A DNA stretch of 64,000 nucleotides, taken from the NCBI GenBank assembly GCA_034687125.1, contig JAQGBZ010000078.1:62001-126000 (forward strand), read 5' to 3'. Shown here piece by piece: positions 11,937 through 21,699 of the stretch. Source of the stretch: Neelides folsomi. Lineage: Eukaryota; Arthropoda; Collembola; Neelipleona; Neelidae. How positions within the stretch are numbered: the first letter of the stretch is position 1; each line of letters begins with the position of its first letter. Both the position numbers and the translations under genes were made by a program. The notes below the pieces were generated by a model, which worked only from the letters and a program-made list of their open reading frames with translations, ran no database searches and was not told the DNA's origin.

Positions 11937-12699
11937 GAATAAAAGAGCTTTCAAAATAGTTTGAAACTATTTTTTTAAACTCTTACTTAAACTATAGAAG
12001 GAAGTTTGCCAATTAATTTCTTAATTAAAACTTTTTTGTCGAGTTGTTTAATTAATTTCATTTATTTTAATGAACGGTGCCAAAATTTTAACTTTTATAG
12101 CTTTAATAAAAGCGTTAATTGATGCTCTAAATATGGAGATTTAATGAACTTCTTGCCAGTTAACGCCAAATTCTAGGAGGGTGCGTCCAAATAAATTTTA
12201 ATATATTATTATGTTTGTTTATTGAGTCATTTTCATTTACAACTTTAATAAAGTGTGCATTCGTTGAAAGTATCTATTTTCATACCAGATACCATGAGCT
12301 AGGTATTTAATGTAATGTTTTAATGAGCTTTAGTAATTCATAAATTTGGAAAAATGTACCAATGTGTGAAAGATGTTCAAGAACAAATAATCAATTCTAT
12401 CCCTAAAATTCTATATTAACATTTAGCTAACTACATTTAAGTTTTTGTTCCACATACAATTCAATACATTCAAGATAAGTCTCATTCTATCATTGAAAGC
12501 GAAATTTATAATCAATTTAAATCTATTTGAGAATCTACAGGACAACCGGGAATGGGGAGATTGAACATGAGTTGGCATACAAGTTGATTTAGTGAAAATT
12601 GGTGGCAGTTGATCAAGGTGGCAGTTTCATTTGAAAAGCTTTGTTTAAAGCCAAATGTAATTTGTGTTGGTTTCCAATTGGGGATTTTGAGTCAATTGT
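11937..12699. other. Convergent intergenic region between ABCD4 and CIDE-N genes
   Basis: Both flanking genes end into this AT-rich interval, so it should hold both 3' UTRs. It contains a lone copy of a transposon terminal repeat at 12173-12191. Nothing else is recognisable. Confidence 0.5.
12173..12191 (+). repeat. Solo maT/Tc1-like terminal-repeat fragment
   Basis: The 19 bases starting ctaggagggtgcgtc match the left terminal repeat of the transposon remnant at 14673-14691 at 18 positions. I find no matching opposite terminus within the next few hundred bases on either side, so it looks like a relic end or an end of a deleted copy. Confidence 0.6.
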
Positions 12700-13557
12700 T
12701 CAGTTGGTTCGTTGGTTTGAAGTGTGCGGTGGCCGAGGAGGAGGATGGCCTTTGAAGTGTCGAGATTGAGAGTAAAGTCGAATGAGGCGAATTGGATCAT
12801 GGAGAATATCTCGACCTCCTTCCGCCACCCGCTCTTTCAAGTCAACGAGAAAATCCACGAATTGTCCATCTGAGATCACACGTTCCATCTCTGCTCGCCC
12901 CATGCTCCCAAGCCTTTCCATCTCCACACCCGAGATCCATGGAAAATAGCTTAGATCTTCATCAAGTCTCCAAACAAAATCACCTTCTTCTTCTCCTTCA
13001 ACTCCAAGACTAAAATATTCATTATTTTAATGACAAAACTTGATTTAATATAATAACATTATCTACTTATATCTCCCAAAATGGCTAATGTATTAAACGA
13101 TTCATGATTATAATAACAGTTACATTATAATAACAATAAGATTGCAGGACAATGACTTTAACTACTAAAGCTAAAAGTTTAATCAAATGAGAATATTTGA
13201 AAGAAACACTCACGTAAGAATCGATTTGTATGGAGTCCAACGTTCGTTCTCGCAAAGTATCATGAGAGCCGTGTCAGGCTCGAGCGTCGCGAAATAATCA
13301 TTCTCATCTATTTCAGTTCCATCTGCCTCGAGAACGATTCGGATGTTTTCATTAGTTCGAATCCTCAACCTGTCCCTTACTCTTTCCTCAAGATCGCTAA
13401 TGGAGCTGGCGACAAGACCCAAACGAACCTCTCGATCTGCATCCACCACTTTCAACGCCTTCAAAACTTTCCCACTCATTTCGAGGGAGAGAAATGTTTT
13501 GGGACCGTTCGGGCCTGAGTCTCCCTTCAGACTGTTTGACCCACTTAGGAAACGCAT
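12700..13557 (-). CDS. CIDE-N domain protein (DFF/CIDE family)
   Basis: Two exons, 13214-13557 and 12700-13009, join as ACT (Thr) with GTGAGT donor and TTTTAG acceptor to give 217 residues. The ATG at 13557 is the first in the frame; a second at about residue 27 (MSGKVLKALKVV) is also possible. Residues about 32-105 form a CIDE-N ubiquitin-like domain: KALKVVDADREVRLG, RIVLEADGTEIDENDYF, and TALMILCENERWTP. The acidic DGTEIDEDDYF-type patch is the family hallmark and mediates head-to-tail binding between DFF40, DFF45 and CIDE proteins. The remaining 110 residues include EGEEEGDFVWRLDEDLS and a helical segment. I recognise neither the DFF40 nuclease motifs nor a clear DFF45 C-terminal domain. 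A regulator of apoptotic nuclease or lipid-droplet type is inferred only at family level. Confidence 0.8.
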
Positions 13558-14670
13558 GAGTGAGAGGAGCAAAGTGAGAGAGCAACGAACGCAGGAAGAA
13601 CACGCGAATACATTGATTTCTCTCTCTTTCGCATCTCTCGGCCCACTTTCTCTCTCTCCTATTAATTTATCTCTCAACAGATGAGGAGAAAAGCAATCTT
13701 CCCTTAACTTTAAACGTCACTCTAAAAATTGTTGAGCTGCTCAGGAAATCAAGAGATCTGATGAAATATTTACAAAGACCCTAGGCCTACTTTCCGAGCT
13801 CGCCCAACTTGAACCAGGACCTTGAGCTAGATAAAACAATTAATGTGATTTTAAAATCTAAAATCTAATTTACATCAAAGACCAACATTTTCGTATATTT
13901 TTTTAAATCTGAAAGACAGAATAAATGTATGGAAATCTTTCCCTTAAAATTCGATCAAATACGATTCATGAAATAGCTTGAGTAAATCATGTGTGATTTA
14001 AATAAAAAAACACAAAGGATAAAATTTCAGATTTACATAGGCTTTAGATCTTAATGTAATAAAAGTATTACACGTTACACGAAACTAGATACATATTGCA
14101 AATTAGTAATACATTTATTTTTTGGCATCAATTCCCATTCTTTTCAAAATTTGAATCTTTGTCACTGATTTTTAGGTAATTTCGTTATGAGTATTTTGTA
14201 CACAATGTTTCATTTACTTAGTGGATGACGTTCCGAATATCACTTTGTTATTTTTCTAATCGTTAACATGAAGGCATGAAGGAAAATTCTATTAGATTTG
14301 ATTTATTGCCTATTTTCTCCTACGTGATTCACGAAAAATTCAGAAGCTGAAGGCTTTTAGTTTTAATGAATCCGTTCTTATTTAACTTCCCTTTTATGCA
14401 TACATAAAAGGTTCATATGAAACAATGAACTTTATGTTATATGAAATTATTTTAATGTCCTGCAGGAATCATAATTAAAACTCATGTTCGTTCACTTTCT
14501 TCCACGCGTCTTCTTCATTATGATATGCTTACATGTACATCTAACTTGTTTAAAAAAAGTATGATAGCTTCACGTTCTGTGTTTTTTAATTAACTTATAA
14601 TTTACTCTCATGTCTTTGTATTAATGAACAAGCGAGAATAATATTTGTAGAATTTTTTCATGTTAGAATG
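13558..14670. other. AT-rich intergenic DNA upstream of CIDE-N gene
   Basis: The first 130 bases are polypyrimidine/polypurine-rich and remain open in the CIDE-N frame but lack an ATG; they are probably 5' leader. The rest is AT-rich and shows no exon I can support. Confidence 0.45.
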
Positions 14671-15280
14671 TACTAGGAGGGTGCGTCTAAAATGTCCGAC
14701 AGTAATATTCGATTTTTAAAAAGCTATTAACATTTTTTCCAAGAATAATGTATCAAATAGAAGCTTAATATGTGACGATTAAAACACCATGTCACTTATT
14801 TGAAAATTCCTCCTTGGTGCTTGACACACTCCTTAAGACGCGGGATCCACTTGTCAACCGCAGAACGAATTTGAACGATTGGATATATCTTCCATGCTTT
14901 CTTCAAATCTTTTTTGAGGCTTTCCAGATTTGCATGACGCTTTGAACAGGCATCCAGCTCCAACTTACTCCATGTCTCGTAGTCCAATGGGTTCAAATCT
15001 GGAGACGCCGAGGGCCAATCTCCCTTAGAAATTAAATTGGCGCTTCAATTGTAAAAATCATTAAAAAGCTTGAAAATTTTGAATTGAAGTTTGAATTACG
15101 CCGCGCTTTTGTTTTGTGGTCACCATTTTGATTTCTGGCGTTTAATAAAAGTGGCGTGGGTGGGGGGATGAGCGGCACGCCGTGACGAGCCTTCCCCATG
15201 AAGGAAGCGTCGGGGAACCTGCGCGAAAGCCAAAGAAAGGTAAATATTGGGCAAGTCGGACACTATGGACGCCCTACGTA
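14671..15280 (-). mobile_element. Deleted maT/Tc1-mariner-like transposon
   Basis: The ends are imperfect inverted repeats: left ctaggagggtgcgtctaaaa then tgtccgac; right, read inward, cgtagggcgtcc then tgtccgac. A TA dinucleotide flanks each end, as expected for Tc1/mariner insertions. On the minus strand, 14796-15024 encodes the transposase C-terminus: WPSASPDLNPLDYETW, containing the last catalytic aspartate, then ACSKRHANLESLKKDL and KHQGGIFK. About 600 bases is too short for an intact element (usually near 1.3 kb), so the N-terminal and central parts, including the first catalytic residues, are deleted. A short frame near 15125 (MVTTKQKRGV) may be the original N-terminus. The element is non-autonomous. 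Confidence 0.85.
14796..15024 (-). pseudogene. Transposase C-terminal fragment
   Basis: This frame reads from the catalytic SPDLNPLDY motif to the natural-looking end GGIFK and stop. Upstream the frame hits stops and loses similarity. It is the only coding remnant of the transposon around it and cannot encode an active enzyme. Confidence 0.85.
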
Positions 15281-15352
15281 GTACATGATGCATAAATGAT
15301 GCAAAGAGACTTTCTTCTCATTTGAACATTTCCAATTTGCATGATTGCACCA

Positions 15353-15393
15353 ATGTTAGTAGATCTGTAGTTATACTACAGATCTACTAACAT
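15353..15393. repeat. Perfect 19-base inverted repeat (hairpin)
   Basis: The left arm atgttagtagatctgtagt (15353-15371) and right arm (15375-15393) are exact reverse complements separated by the three bases tat. It lies 73 bases beyond the right end of the transposon remnant and is followed by a short catgtac repeat. It may be a hairpin terminator-like or mobile-element footprint; the function is unknown. Confidence 0.9.
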
Positions 15394-15861
15394 GTACCAT
15401 GTACCATGCATTCATAAGTATGGAAAATGAAAGCCACAAATAGTTTTTATGAAGTATGAAAAATGATTTTGTTAGTAAACAGATCATAATCGCTATTTAA
15501 AATGTCTCAATTTTATTCATCTCAGGTAGCGAGAGATAATTCCAATTTTGAGAAGGAAATTTACATTTAGGAAAAAACGACTTCAAAAGTAAAACAAGAA
15601 TTGGCCAATGAAGATGAATGAAATAGAAATAATGCAAAGAGGATAAGTTGTAATTGTCCAGTGAAAAGCCGAGTCTTGTAACCGAGTTGTGATCCGGATC
15701 GATTCGTCTCACTGTGGGTAATAAAAATGATGCTTTTTAGTGACAAAAGAAAGGAATGGGAAAAGAAAGAATTCTTCTATTTGTCCTCTAGGACCAGTAA
15801 AGCTCTAACGAGGAACAAATGTTTGCCCCAAAATTGAAAAATTCTCTTACTGGTGAGGAAA
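15394..15861. other. Intergenic, likely 3' flank of GY peptide gene 1
   Basis: AT-rich DNA after the stop of the first Gly/Tyr peptide gene (minus strand). It should contain that gene's 3' UTR. No other feature is supported. Confidence 0.45.
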
Positions 15862-16284
15862 TCATTTGTAGTAGAGACTGCTGTATCCGTATGATGGATA
15901 AGTTGCATATGCTCCATAAGATCGAAGGTAGGGAGAATAAGCAGAAGGGTAAGCAGCGTATGGGTAGTATTGAGCCGCAGCAAGAGCCAAAACGGCCATA
16001 ACCAAGATGAGCTACAAAGAAAGTCAACATGTGAATTATTTAGATCATGAATTTTGAGAATTTTGAGAATAAATGGAAATATAAAAAAAAGTAGTTCAAG
16101 GTTTAAAGTCACATATTCATTTCAAGAAAATGTAATTTACAAAAATAAAAGTCAAATAAACATTTAAATTTTTCTAAAATATTTATCAAAGTTAGAAATA
16201 AAATAAAAGTTCCCAAAATTTTGTGTGTGGTATACAATATGATATACTGTATAGATAATATTTCCAACTTACGATCTTGAACAT
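15862..16284 (-). CDS. Small Tyr/Ala-rich secreted peptide (GY peptide 1)
   Basis: Two coding exons, 16273-16284 (only MFKI) and 15862-16011, join in phase 0 and give 53 residues. The signal peptide runs LILVMAVLALAAA with probable cleavage before QYY, leaving a mature peptide of about 35 residues dominated by Tyr, Ala, Pro and Ser in YxxYPSxY-like repeats and no cysteine. This composition resembles small cuticle or shell-associated and YGGW/NPLP-like peptides of arthropods and nematodes, some antimicrobial; no specific function can be given. It shares the four-codon first exon, the AAAQY cleavage region and an upstream TATA box with two neighbours, so the three are paralogues. Strong, tissue-specific expression is suggested by the TATA box. 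Confidence 0.85.
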
Positions 16285-16366
16285 GTTGAAGATTGAAGAG
16301 TTTCCTTTGACTTCTTACTGAAGATGAGGATAAAGGTGAATGATGTGAACTGGATGAATTTCGACA

Positions 16367-16375
16367 CCTTTTATA
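16367..16375 (-). promoter_or_regulatory. TATA box of GY peptide gene 1
   Basis: The minus strand reads TATAAAAGG 83 bases upstream of the ATG. The same motif at similar distance precedes GY peptide gene 2. Confidence 0.7.
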
Positions 16376-18508
16376 CTCAAACCACCTTTGTTTTCCCAGG
16401 TATTGGGAGTGTCCGTTTTGATGACAAACGAGGAACGATGGGTGAAGTCAAGGTTGGGTGAGCCCATCGGAAAAATTAAAAACAAATTATAAGGGCAATT
16501 ATTTATATTCTTTTGTAATTGATCTTCAATGTATCTTCCGTAGATCATTTGCATATTTGGTGCTCCAAGGAATGGAAAACTGCGAAAATGTATTTTTTTC
16601 TCACCCATCCAACCACTCTATATCTGGAAGGATTTATAGGAACAAACATACAGTAAAAAGATATTTGGCGAGATCCTCGCATTAATGACGTTAATACTTC
16701 TTGGAAGTTGGCATAACTTAATAGTTGTTCCAATTCATATCAATTTCCTACTGAACTATTTACTTTCATTTTTTATCATCTTCTTCGTGGTCATGCATAT
16801 TTATATATTAAGTTTGGTCTTACAGACCTCTGAGCTATTTCTAATCTAAATATGGTAAAAACTGGAACAAGTTTACGCCTGTTTACAACAATGCTAGTTT
16901 TTACTTTTGGGAATACACAAAGGAGGAATTTGAGTAGAAATTCAGGAAATTGCATTCATTTGGTTTTAAATGTTCGTGCAGATTGGTGTGGTTGGCATAT
17001 ATTAGATATTAAAGATATGTAAATAAGTTTGATTGGACTTTCGTGATTTTTGATTTATCTCTCAAAGCTGTGGTAAGTTGTAATTATTTAATTATAAAGG
17101 AGTCGGTTAATGCAATTGAAATCAGCACTTTATTGGCTCGGTGGCGTCAATATTCTAAATGAGAAGAAGATGGTAATGAATCGATAAAGATGAGACGATA
17201 CGGTTTTTGCAGTCAATATTGTTGTTTACAATAGGAAATGAGGAATTTGGGAGATTAATATGCAAGGGGAATCACGACACTGTTCGATTACCCATTAAAG
17301 GCATGTATTGAATATTACTTCATAAATTCATAACTTTCAATGCTTTAAATTTCCATATAGGTATTGTTGGGAAGATAAGCGAAAGACCTCGACCGCCGTC
17401 TCATTCAAAATTGCTGATTTATTACATGGCCATCTTTTTTGTGTCCATAACGTGCTTTTCATTTTTAAACTGTCTTTAATTGTTGTTTACTCTTTGTTTA
17501 CAATCCTCAATTTCTACTGTAAAGAAAATTTTAGGATTTTTTAATATATAAATTGTAATTTAGAATTTTCTTAATTATTACAACAAAGGGGTTTATATAT
17601 TATTGATTATAATTGTAAATTAAGCATTTGAATTAATGTTTTAAATAAGTCGTTGATAATTAATATAATTCCTTATATTATTGTAATTATCATAATTCAA
17701 TTAAAAGCTAGCTTTATTCCCCTGAAATGTCTATATTATTTAAAAAAATCCTTAAAATTAGCAATTTAGGAATTAATTTTTATTATAAGTTTTACTTTAC
17801 ATATTTTTTGAATTCAATTGTAAAGGAGTTTTGGGTATGAAGGAATTTTACTAGCCTTAAGAAAGTCTGGAAACTCGATTGGTTATTATTTGTATGCGAA
17901 AGCTAAACCGCAATATCGTGCATACTGACTGAATGCGAAATGGCCTAATCTCATCACAAGTCATTTTCAATTGGTATGCGGGCTGGGGAAGGAACTCCCC
18001 ATAAATGCAATATATAAATATGAAATGTGATATAAAGCCCACTAAAAGAGAAACACCGTCCCTTATGTTCCAACACGACTTTACCATAAATTAATTGCAT
18101 GAATTGGAAGATGAACGTTATGGAAAGTAAATAAGGACAAAGTGTGTAGTTATAATATTACATAACGAGCCAATTGTTAAGATTTATTTAACGAGAATCA
18201 AATGAAAATTTGTAAAACAAAAAGAGTATTTAGAAGGAGCATTAAAATGAAGGAGAAATCAGATGGGCCATTTCTCTTTAAAGTCAGTCCGTATCCATTT
18301 GTTAAGTGAGGCGAATTTCAAAGTCACTAAAAAGTAAATGAAATATTTTAGAACTAAAATAATAAGATTCAAAACAAGCATTAATTCGTGATAAAATCAT
18401 ACGAATAAAATAATTTCTTAAAATCTTCAAAGATTGATTTTTTAATCCAATTAAAACAGAAATTAGTAATTGTAAAAGAATAATTGGTTTGTAACTTACA
18501 TTGGATAT
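16376..18508. other. Intergenic between GY peptide genes 1 and 2
   Basis: About 2.1 kb of AT-rich DNA between two minus-strand paralogues. It holds the upstream region of gene 1 and the 3' flank of gene 2. I searched it for a further four-codon exon plus AAAQY pattern and found none. Confidence 0.45.
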
Positions 18509-18791
18509 TTAACCGTAGTAGACAGATCCACCATATCCACCATATCCGAGTCCAGCGTATCCAGTGTTGTAGGCATATGGGCGGGTGTATCCTCCATATC
18601 CTCCATATCCTCCGTATGAGTATGGGTAGGCATATTGGGCAGCAGCCACAGCCAAAACAGCCAAAACGACCAACAACTATCGAAAATTAATAAATAATTA
18701 GATTAACCAAGAACAATTGCTAAATAATGAAAACAAAGCTTTGAATATTTGGTTCTTATGAAGTTATAGGGAAACTTACAAGCTTGTACAT
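18509..18791 (-). CDS. Small Gly/Tyr-rich secreted peptide (GY peptide 2)
   Basis: Two coding exons, 18780-18791 (MYKL) and 18509-18676, phase 0, give 59 residues. The signal peptide is LLVVLAVLAVAAA, probably cleaved before QYAYPYSY. The mature part has the repeated unit GGY (GGYGGYGGY, then GYGGYGG), several Tyr-Pro pairs and no cysteine. The DNA of the GGY block is a tandem run of ggatat/ggatac codons. The gene structure is the same as in GY peptides 1 and 3. Glycine-tyrosine-rich secreted peptides occur in arthropod cuticle and as antimicrobial YGGY/YGGW peptides of nematodes; which applies here is unknown. Confidence 0.9.
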
Positions 18792-18873
18792 CTTCAACTT
18801 CGACTCAACAAATTTACTGGAGTGATTAAGATGAGATTGAAAGCTTGGATGATTCGTTCTGAAAATTTCTCGA

Positions 18874-18882
18874 CCTTTTATA
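18874..18882 (-). promoter_or_regulatory. TATA box of GY peptide gene 2
   Basis: The minus strand reads TATAAAAGG 83 bases upstream of the ATG, the same sequence and spacing as in gene 1. Confidence 0.7.
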
Positions 18883-21253
18883 CCCCTTCTCTGGAAATGT
18901 TTAAAAATGAGGGGCGGGGTACAAAAGATGACAAGAGAAGGTGAGATCGTTTTAACACGACCGCATATAGAAATGTGCCCTATGATCATATACCATGGAA
19001 GAATCAACAATTCGAAGGAAACCAACATTGATTGCGAGAAGTTAAAAAAATTCCTGGTTGTTATTCGAAAATAATTACAATCAGAGTTTATTCATTTTTA
19101 TAAGGAGAATCTCTCTATCCATCTCTGTGCTACATCAGGAATGAGGAGTTTCTTGGAGTTGAATATAACAAATTGCCATTAGATATGAGACCCATTGTGT
19201 ATTGATTATTTAAAACGTGATATGATGCGAATTTGTGGATTATATATTTGGGGCCTTACGGCAGTAAATGGCCGTGGCATTGAAGTTACTATTTTAATTT
19301 CTTTTACTGGTTTGTATATCAACATTTACATTCACTCTTAATTCATTGCATAATGGACGTAGAGAGGAAGAGCCGAAAAATCGCGATTTTATTCAACTTC
19401 AAATATGCAAAATGCAAATGAGTGACCAAAGCGGCTCCAATGTTTCACATGTGTTCAATCTTGTATCGATTATCTTTCCAATTTACTTTTTGCAATTTTC
19501 GGACTCGAATCCCAAATTACACGTATCTGTTTAGCATTAAAGGCTCGGCTTTTTTTAATATTTCCATTTAAAGCTCGTAAAGAGGGTCTACTGAATGTAT
19601 AGGAAGAAATATTTATATGCGTGAATAAAGTTGATCTCCCAAAGGCATTCAATTTCATTTTTATTCTTTTTATGGCAACTTTCCATTAGCTCGAGCTATT
19701 AAAGCGAGAACTCTTCAATACTCCTCATGCTTGGTTAGATTGAAGACTTATATAAGATCCTCGATTGCCTAATTAACTTTTACTGGCTTAGAGGAAACAA
19801 ATGAGAGTGATTAACTATAAAAATCGAGAGTGGTTTTGAATTTTTAAGCGTTTATTTTTATGTTTGGTTGGATCCTTTGTTAAGCTCATAATACAAACAA
19901 GGTTAGGACAACAAAATGGTTTTTTTAATCTCTGCTTTATTCCCAAGTTCTAAGAAGGAGTGAGATGTGCCACAATGCAATTTACAAATAAATGAATGTA
20001 TAACTTGATTTTAATCTTTATAGCCGCTCCTGGATAAAACGTGAACAAAATTATACGAAGTAAATACATAAATATTTATATTGCAAATTGTATAAAAACA
20101 TTATTCGGGTAATTATAAATGAGATGAATAAAATACAAAATTTTCAAAATCAACTTTGCATTTTGCATTCTACACTTGATTCCAATTAATATTTTCAAAA
20201 TTGTAATATTTTTTCAAGCATGCAATTATAATATTTTTCTTCATATAAGCTTACTTACATAAATTTTTACTCTATTTACATAATTATAAACTAGGTATTC
20301 AAAAATACATGCAATATTTGTCTCATGTTGGTTATTTATGTTCTGCGGTAGCAATTTTAGTTAGTCGATAAATCATAATTATAAAATGAAATAAATTAGA
20401 GAGCAAATACAAATAATTTGTATAACAAATCATATATTTGCAATCTCTTGTCTCTAGAACAAGAATGATAAGTTGAGGATATCTCTTGGAGTTAAATGGA
20501 TAAATGTTATTCTTTATTCATTTTCAAGGATATGTCATGATGGGATTAATTGAAAGGCGTGACGCTTCTGCAATGAAATAATGGATAAATAAACCCCCTT
20601 CGACTCCCTGAGGTTTGGATACTTTAAATAGAATCTCGTATATTTCCCTTTAATTCCTACGACGGACTTCTCAAGATTTTCTCCTTCATTGATGAGATAG
20701 GGCAGGGACTTATATAGGGAGAAGTCTATCAATTTCTTATTCCCTCTCGATTTAAGATCCATTAAGTGTATCTCATTACAAGGGGAGAAACATAAAGTTC
20801 GCTGGTGCCCTTGAGTGTCGCTTTTTCTCAAACTCTTGCGATTCGTACGTTTTTTTTCTCCCAGCCCCATTTGTGGATGTGGTGAATTCGCGAATTGGAG
20901 ATGGTATCTCCAATGCATCATCTATTCATAAATAAAATCATGCCTGCGATTTTGATTAACATTGTTTGCAAGCTTGATATACCTAATTGAACCAACAATG
21001 TATATTAAATCGTATCATCGTATGCCAGGTTATAATTTGAATGTAACTTATGTAAGGATTTTTACACAGGTGAGTGAAAAAGGGTTTGAAGCACCAGGGA
21101 CTCTGAGATTACTTATTGAGCTTCCTTGCGAATTACCTGCCAATCGAACCGAGCTTTTTTGCCAAAGTTCGTTAAGTAGAAAAATGGAATAAAAAGTGAA
21201 TCCTCCCACAAGAAGCATCAAATCCCCAGGTACCTCATCCGGAAATGAAGGAG
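18883..21253. other. Divergent intergenic region between GY peptide genes 2 and 3
   Basis: About 2.4 kb between a minus-strand and a plus-strand paralogue, so it should hold both promoters. Open frames such as 20535-20921 (minus) lack a recognisable domain and I do not call them genes. Confidence 0.45.
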
Positions 21254-21262
21254 TATAAATAG
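21254..21262 (+). promoter_or_regulatory. TATA box of GY peptide gene 3
   Basis: The plus strand reads TATAAATAG 96 bases upstream of the ATG of GY peptide gene 3, comparable with the spacing in genes 1 and 2. Confidence 0.65.
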
Positions 21263-21349
21263 GAAGGCTCAGTCTCTGGAGAATCACAAGCTATCAAATC
21301 CTAATTTCAACCTCGTCTCTCCAATCACTCCAAAAACCTCTTCGCTAAA

Positions 21350-21699
21350 ATGGCAAAACTCGTAAGTTTGCTAAATCAACATTATAATTTTATAATTTAT
21401 AAAATTTACAATTCAAAAAAATTTACAATTTGTTTGAATTTCCAAATTAAAGTTTAGCTCATTGAAATTTCAAGCAACTACAATTTTGAGTTTTTATTAT
21501 TTGTATTAATCCAATTTTATTTATTTAGATCATCGTCCTTTTCTTGGCTGCCGTCATCGCCATCGCCTCGGCCCAATACCTCGTCGGAGGATACCGACCA
21601 GCCGTTGCTTATGCCGGCGGATATGCCGCTCGTCCAATTGTCGCTGGATATGGTGGATACGCTGCCTACCCAGCTTATGGCCGAGCCGTCATCGGTTGA
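21350..21699 (+). CDS. Small Gly/Ala/Tyr-rich secreted peptide (GY peptide 3)
   Basis: Two coding exons, 21350-21361 (MAKL) and 21529-21699, phase 0, give 60 residues. The signal peptide IIVLFLAAVIAIASA precedes QYLVGGYRPAVAYAGG. The mature part is rich in Gly, Tyr, Ala and Pro, with more Ala and Val than gene 2. The coding exon uses many C-ending codons (atc, gtc, gcc) and is much richer in GC than its flanks, consistent with high expression. It is the third paralogue with a four-codon first exon and a GTAAGT donor. Function unknown; cuticle component or antimicrobial peptide are the main options. Confidence 0.88.

Noticed and set aside
18484-18690. His/Ile-rich plus-strand frame
   Set aside because: It is the antisense of the GGY repeats of GY peptide 2.
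20535-20921. 128-codon minus-strand frame between GY peptide genes
   Set aside because: It lacks the paralogues' structure and any known domain; probably chance.
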